Part shown: piece after piece, positions 5,387-8,208 of the stretch
Numbering within the stretch: the stretch's first letter is position 1
Layout of the letters: every line of letters begins with the position of its first letter
The notes under the pieces: generated by a model
Seen by the model: the letters and a program-made list of their open reading frames with translations, nothing else
Databases searched by the model: none
What the model was told of the DNA's origin: nothing
Assembly (NCBI GenBank): GCA_964230195.1
Contig: CAXRGH010000040.1
Span: forward strand, 1-8,208
DNA: 8,208 bases
Reading direction: 5' to 3'
From: CAXRGH01 sp964230195
GTDB lineage: Bacteria; Pseudomonadota; Gammaproteobacteria; Enterobacterales; Alteromonadaceae
Position numbers and translations under genes: made by a program

Positions 5387-6907
5387 ATGTCTCTATCCCC
5401 AATTTCAATCGTTTGGTTAAAGAGAGACCTTAGGCTTCGTGATCACGAACCTCTGTCACGTGCCATTGGCGCTGGCTTACCCATCATAGTGCTGTATATA
5501 GATGAACCATCACAGATAAGCTCTGTCTTCCATGATGTTCGTCATTGGCGTTTTGTTACCCACTCTATCGACGATCTCGATCAGCAACTGTCAGAGCATA
5601 GGACGTCCGTGACACGTGCCAGGGGTGAAGTGGTTGATGTACTGGATTATATCTCAAGTCTTTACCGTATTTCTGGCTTGTATAGTCACCAAGAAGTTGG
5701 TGTAGAAACTACCTACCGGCGTGATATTGCTGTTCGTAAATGGTGCGATGCTAACGCCGTTAATTGGTTTGAATTTTCCTTAGGCGCCGTAACACGAGGG
5801 TTAAAGTCTCGGCAACATTGGCAGCGCCATTGGCACACCTACATGAATGCACAGTGTGTAGACCCTGACCTTACAAAAGCATGTTGGATACCGATGCCTT
5901 CTTTTCAGATTAACAATTCACTAGTGGCCATGCCCTACAGGACACCACCTAGTTGGCACAAGACGCCGCCAGATTTTCAGATTGGCGGGGAGTTACGCGG
6001 TTGGCATGTATTACGAAGTTTCTTACACGAGCGCTACAATCACTACCAAAGAAATATATCCAAACCATTGGAGAGTCGTCAGTCATGCAGTAGGCTTTCT
6101 CCTTACATTGCATGGGGCAATTTGTCCCTCAGACAAGTCTATCAACGCACCAAAGGGGTCAAAACGACAACTGGCAGACAATCGTTGAAAAGTTTTGAAT
6201 CGCGCCTGCATTGGCATTGTCATTTTATTCAGAAACTCGAGACCTTACCCCGTATTGAATATTCACATCTAAATCCTGGTTACGAATACTATCCATTTTG
6301 CGATGGCGATGAAGCATATCAGCGACTCATCCGTTGGAAATCGGGGCAAACAGGAATACCATTGGTAGACGCTTGCATGCGATGCGTTCACCAAACGGGT
6401 TATTTGAATTTTCGGATGCGTGCAATGCTGGTGAGTTTCCTTTGTCATCACCTGAATCTTGATTGGCGTCACGGACTTACTTTCCTTGCTCGACGATTTA
6501 CCGATTTTGAGCCCGGCATCCATATCAGTCAGTTCCAAATGCAGGCAGGTGTGACAGGCATTAACACATTACGAATATACAATCCCGTCACCCAAGGTGA
6601 AAAATTAGATCCAGAAGGCGAATTTATTGCTCGATGGGTACCTGAACTTGCAGTATTACCAGCATCATTGCGCCATAGACCATGGAATATCACACCAATG
6701 GAAAGTCTGATGCTCAATTTTTCTGTTGGTGTAAATTATCCACACTCAGTAGTACCATTTGAACAAGCGAGTAAGGATGCGCGGGACAGACTTTGGTCAT
6801 TTAAAGACAAGTCGATTGTCACGAAACACAATTTAACATTATTAAAACAACTTGTTGTTCCGAATCGCCCAAGATCGATTAGACGAAGCCCAATAACTCA
6901 ACGATAA
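5387..6907 (+). CDS. Divergent photolyase/cryptochrome-family protein with altered active site
   Basis: A 506-residue FAD-domain protein starting MSLSPISIVWLKRDLRLRDH. The ATG at 5387 is preferred to a TTG at 5381 because a GAG sits 7 nt before it. The antenna domain covers about 1-200 and the FAD domain about 205-470. Hallmarks are FESRLHWHCHFIQK (270-283), YLNFRMRAMLVSFL (339-352), NLDWRHG (357-363) and EPGIHISQFQMQAG (375-388), then RIYNPVTQGEKLDPEGEF. Against E. coli photolyase, E274 becomes R273, N341 becomes F342, the flavin-N5 N378 becomes H379, W382 becomes F383, and no Trp stands at the W306 place; W360 (W359) is kept. I recall similar proteins with an IH..Q.QMQ motif in other bacteria, usually annotated only as photolyase. 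Repair, sensing or another FAD reaction are all possible. A basic tail (about 476-506) follows the conserved part. Confidence 0.85.
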   Translation: MSLSPISIVWLKRDLRLRDHEPLSRAIGAGLPIIVLYIDEPSQISSVFHDVRHWRFVTHSIDDLDQQLSEHRTSVTRARGEVVDVLDYISSLYRISGLYSHQEVGVETTYRRDIAVRKWCDANAVNWFEFSLGAVTRGLKSRQHWQRHWHTYMNAQCVDPDLTKACWIPMPSFQINNSLVAMPYRTPPSWHKTPPDFQIGGELRGWHVLRSFLHERYNHYQRNISKPLESRQSCSRLSPYIAWGNLSLRQVYQRTKGVKTTTGRQSLKSFESRLHWHCHFIQKLETLPRIEYSHLNPGYEYYPFCDGDEAYQRLIRWKSGQTGIPLVDACMRCVHQTGYLNFRMRAMLVSFLCHHLNLDWRHGLTFLARRFTDFEPGIHISQFQMQAGVTGINTLRIYNPVTQGEKLDPEGEFIARWVPELAVLPASLRHRPWNITPMESLMLNFSVGVNYPHSVVPFEQASKDARDRLWSFKDKSIVTKHNLTLLKQLVVPNRPRSIRRSPITQR

Positions 6908-6911
6908 AACC

Positions 6912-6927
6912 GTTAAAGAATTTTAAC
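6912..6927. repeat. Short inverted repeat after the cryptochrome operon
   Basis: GTTAAA-GAAT-TTTAAC has 6-bp AT-rich arms and begins 5 bp after the stop of the divergent photolyase-like gene. No T-run follows, so it is at best a weak transcript-end structure. Confidence 0.25.
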
Positions 6928-6940
6928 ACCTTAATATTGT

Positions 6941-6968
6941 TGACAATTTTGTTATAACTGAATTGTCA
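6941..6968. repeat. 28-bp inverted repeat in the DUF3545-like promoter region
   Basis: TGACAATT (6941-6948) and AATTGTCA (6961-6968) are perfect 8-bp arms around 12 bp. The right arm contains TTGTCA, the proposed -35 box of the next gene, so a protein bound here could control that promoter. It could also form a hairpin in read-through RNA from the upstream operon. Confidence 0.45.
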
Positions 6969-6989
6969 TGTTTGCGTCTTGCTTATGTA
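6963..6989 (+). promoter_or_regulatory. Candidate promoter for the DUF3545-like gene
   Basis: TTGTCA (6963-6968) and TATGTA (6984-6989) are 15 bp apart, slightly short for sigma70. The leader would be about 75-80 nt and includes a 10-base A-run near 7000 and AT-rich stretches. Confidence 0.35.
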
Positions 6990-7072
6990 AACAAAACGTA
7001 AAAAAAAAGCTATATCCTCTATTTTTTATGTGATATAACGTTGAATAGATTGATAACGTAAGGAGTCGTGAC

Positions 7073-7258
7073 ATGAATAATAATGATAACCATGTGGCAG
7101 AACAGGAAGTTGAAAAGTCATCAAAGCGCCGAGGACGTTCTGCTCGTAAGTGGCGTGAAATTGAAGCACTGAAAGACCGTCATGAACTACAAAAAGAATT
7201 GTACGACATCGATTTTGCAAGTGATTATTCACTAGACAAGTTAGCAGACATCCATTAA
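7073..7258 (+). CDS. DUF3545-like small basic protein, 61 aa
   Basis: ATG at 7073 with AGGAG (7061-7065) 7 nt upstream, a strong ribosome site. The 61-residue protein has a polar N-terminus (about 1-15), a basic cluster (KSSKRRGRSARKW, residues 15-27), then REIEALKDRHELQKELYDID, a charged heptad-like helix, and a short acidic end. The RKWREIEA.KDR..L.KEL..ID pattern matches my memory of DUF3545, a small family of gammaproteobacteria without known function. There is no signal peptide or membrane segment. It has its own promoter region and faces ung, from which it is separated by 48 bp. Binding to nucleic acid or to an acidic protein is only a guess from the basic patch. Confidence 0.7.
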   Translation: MNNNDNHVAEQEVEKSSKRRGRSARKWREIEALKDRHELQKELYDIDFASDYSLDKLADIH

Positions 7259-7278
7259 TCGTCGCGTAAGATTCTAAA

Positions 7279-7308
7279 GACCGTGTCCCCTACTCATTGT
7301 GGGCGGTC
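7279..7308 (-). terminator. Possible terminator after ung
   Basis: GACCG (7279-7283) and CGGTC (7304-7308) form a 5-bp stem, extended inward by CCC/GGG after a 3-nt bulge. On the minus strand it is followed by TTTAGAATCTT, a weak U-tract. It overlaps the ung stop and lies between convergent genes, so it could serve both. Strength is doubtful. Confidence 0.35.
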
Positions 7309-7966
7309 ACCATTGGATGACTGTCTTACCATGTGACCTAAGATAGTCATTAGCCAGTGAAAAATGACCACAGCCAAAGAACCCTCGGTGAGCAGATAAA
7401 GGCGAGGGATGAGCCGCTGTAAGCACCTTGTGTCGATGCTCATCAACTAGCTTCTTTTTCTCAATCGCGTGTTTACCCCAAAGGAGAAAAACGACGTTTT
7501 GTTGTGTTTCGCTAAGGTGACTAATGACTCTATCGGTCAATGCTTCCCAGCCTTTTTTTGCATGAGAATGCGGTGCCCCTTCATTAACCGTCAATACTGT
7601 ATTCATCAGTAACACCCCCTGCTCAGCCCAAGATGTCAAATTACCAGTAAACGGTATCTGATACTCTGCATTTTCCAATGAAAGCTCTTTGAATATGTTA
7701 CGTAAAGAGGGGGGGAATTTGACGCCGTCGGGCACTGAAAAGCTTAATCCATGGGCTTGGCCAGCGCCATGATATGGATCTTGCCCAAGGATAACGACTT
7801 TAACCTTGCTTAACGGTGTTACTTGAAAAGCATTAAAAACTTCATTATCCGGTGGGAAAACCCGCTCAACTTGGCGCTGTGAATCCACAAACGCCATCAG
7901 TTTCGCAAAATATCCCTTCTCTGCTTCAGCCTGAAACAGCGGTTGCCAGTCGTTATTGATCACCAA
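7307..7966 (-). CDS. ung: Uracil-DNA glycosylase, family 1
   Basis: Removes uracil from DNA, left by cytosine deamination or dUMP incorporation, as the first step of base-excision repair in the cytoplasm. About 219 residues, close to the usual 220-230. The water-activating loop GQDPYHG (61-67) holds the catalytic Asp63; F76 and N122 are in the uracil pocket; the Leu-intercalation loop HPSPLSAHRG (186-195) holds His186. Start is TTG at 7966 or GTG at 7963, and no ATG is available near the conserved N-terminus. Neither has a good Shine-Dalgarno sequence. The start overlaps the end of thrC by 14 nt (11 if GTG), so ung is probably translated by coupling in a thr operon transcript. It is complete and has all key residues. 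Confidence 0.96.
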   Translation of the reverse strand: MVINNDWQPLFQAEAEKGYFAKLMAFVDSQRQVERVFPPDNEVFNAFQVTPLSKVKVVILGQDPYHGAGQAHGLSFSVPDGVKFPPSLRNIFKELSLENAEYQIPFTGNLTSWAEQGVLLMNTVLTVNEGAPHSHAKKGWEALTDRVISHLSETQQNVVFLLWGKHAIEKKKLVDEHRHKVLTAAHPSPLSAHRGFFGCGHFSLANDYLRSHGKTVIQW

Positions 7967-8208
7967 ACTTTGCCAATAGATGTTGCTTCAGTTCGCTGTA
8001 ATCACCACTCATTTCAATGGACAGACACGGTTGAGCTGCTGCATCGGCAAGTACTGTTGGCAAGCTAATCGGCTGACCTAGTACGTTTTCCACGGTTTCT
8101 CTGAATTTAGCCGGATGTGCCGTTCCTAAAAATACACCGACTTCATCTTCGCTTAAACTGCGCAACAATGACTTGTACGCAATGGCTGCATGAGGCTCAC
8201 TAATGTAG
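7953..8208 (-). CDS. thrC: Threonine synthase, C-terminal part
   Basis: The last 84 or so residues of threonine synthase, the PLP enzyme that converts O-phosphohomoserine to threonine. The 5' part lies beyond the window edge. In the frame open to base 8208 one reads YISEPHAAIAYKSL, followed by VGVFLGTAHPAKFRETVENV, which is the conserved C-terminal segment of gammaproteobacterial ThrC (EPHAA.A...GTAHPAKF). A TTG at 8168 inside this frame is not a start, because conservation continues upstream of it. The stop overlaps the start of ung. thrA and thrB are expected upstream, outside the window. Confidence 0.93.
   Translation of the reverse strand, partial: YISEPHAAIAYKSLLRSLSEDEVGVFLGTAHPAKFRETVENVLGQPISLPTVLADAAAQPCLSIEMSGDYSELKQHLLAKFGDQ

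Noticed and set aside
5387..6907. Pseudogene status for the fourth paralogue because of lost active-site residues
   Set aside because: The frame is intact over 506 codons, and the altered residues sit in otherwise well-kept motifs, so divergence of function is more likely than decay.
4080..7232. Other overlapping frames inside the DASH, fourth-paralogue and DUF3545-like genes
   Set aside because: All are antisense or shifted frames of well-supported genes and show no recognisable protein features.
8166..8168. TTG at 8168 as the start of a separate 71-residue gene
   Set aside because: Threonine synthase conservation (EPHAA.A) continues upstream in the same frame to the window edge.

Overview
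The window looks like chromosomal DNA of a marine-type gammaproteobacterium, probably of the Alteromonadales. This is inferred from the moderate-to-low GC, the ThrC C-terminus, the Ung sequence, a DUF3545-like small protein and a DASH cryptochrome of proteobacterial type. Species cannot be determined. No insertion sequence, tRNA, rRNA or CRISPR array was seen.

Layout. 1-156: end of a reading frame, or a 46-residue one-helix membrane protein. 157-485: non-coding, with several short inverted repeats, two copies of a 13-bp repeat 60 bp apart and one good sigma70-like promoter. 486-653: a 55-residue membrane protein, unrecognised. 667-715: a two-part hairpin between convergent genes. 732-3852 (minus strand): a tight three-gene operon read as class I CPD photolyase, then FeS-BCP type (6-4) photolyase, then a 47-residue DUF2256 zinc-ribbon protein. 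3853-4060: a divergent control region. 4061-6907 (plus strand): a DASH cryptochrome with a TTG start, then a divergent photolyase/cryptochrome paralogue. 7073-7258: a DUF3545-like small protein. 7307-8208 (minus strand): ung, overlapping the end of thrC, which runs off the window.

The centrepiece is a light-repair island. Four clearly different members of the photolyase/cryptochrome superfamily, plus a DUF2256 partner, lie in two back-to-back operons around a 208-bp control region. CPD photolyase and FeS-BCP would together cover both main UV lesions (CPD and 6-4 photoproducts). The DASH protein may repair or sense. The fourth protein keeps the fold and FAD-region landmarks but has lost most residues that define a working class I CPD photolyase, so it is the best candidate for a new function. 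The control region holds the same octamer, AACCGAAC, exactly 39 nt upstream of both start codons and in the same orientation to each gene. It also holds a plausible promoter of the type used by singlet-oxygen ECF sigma factors in front of the DASH operon. This points to co-regulation, though that is inference. Ung, a base-excision repair enzyme, is nearby but belongs to the thr side and is probably separate.
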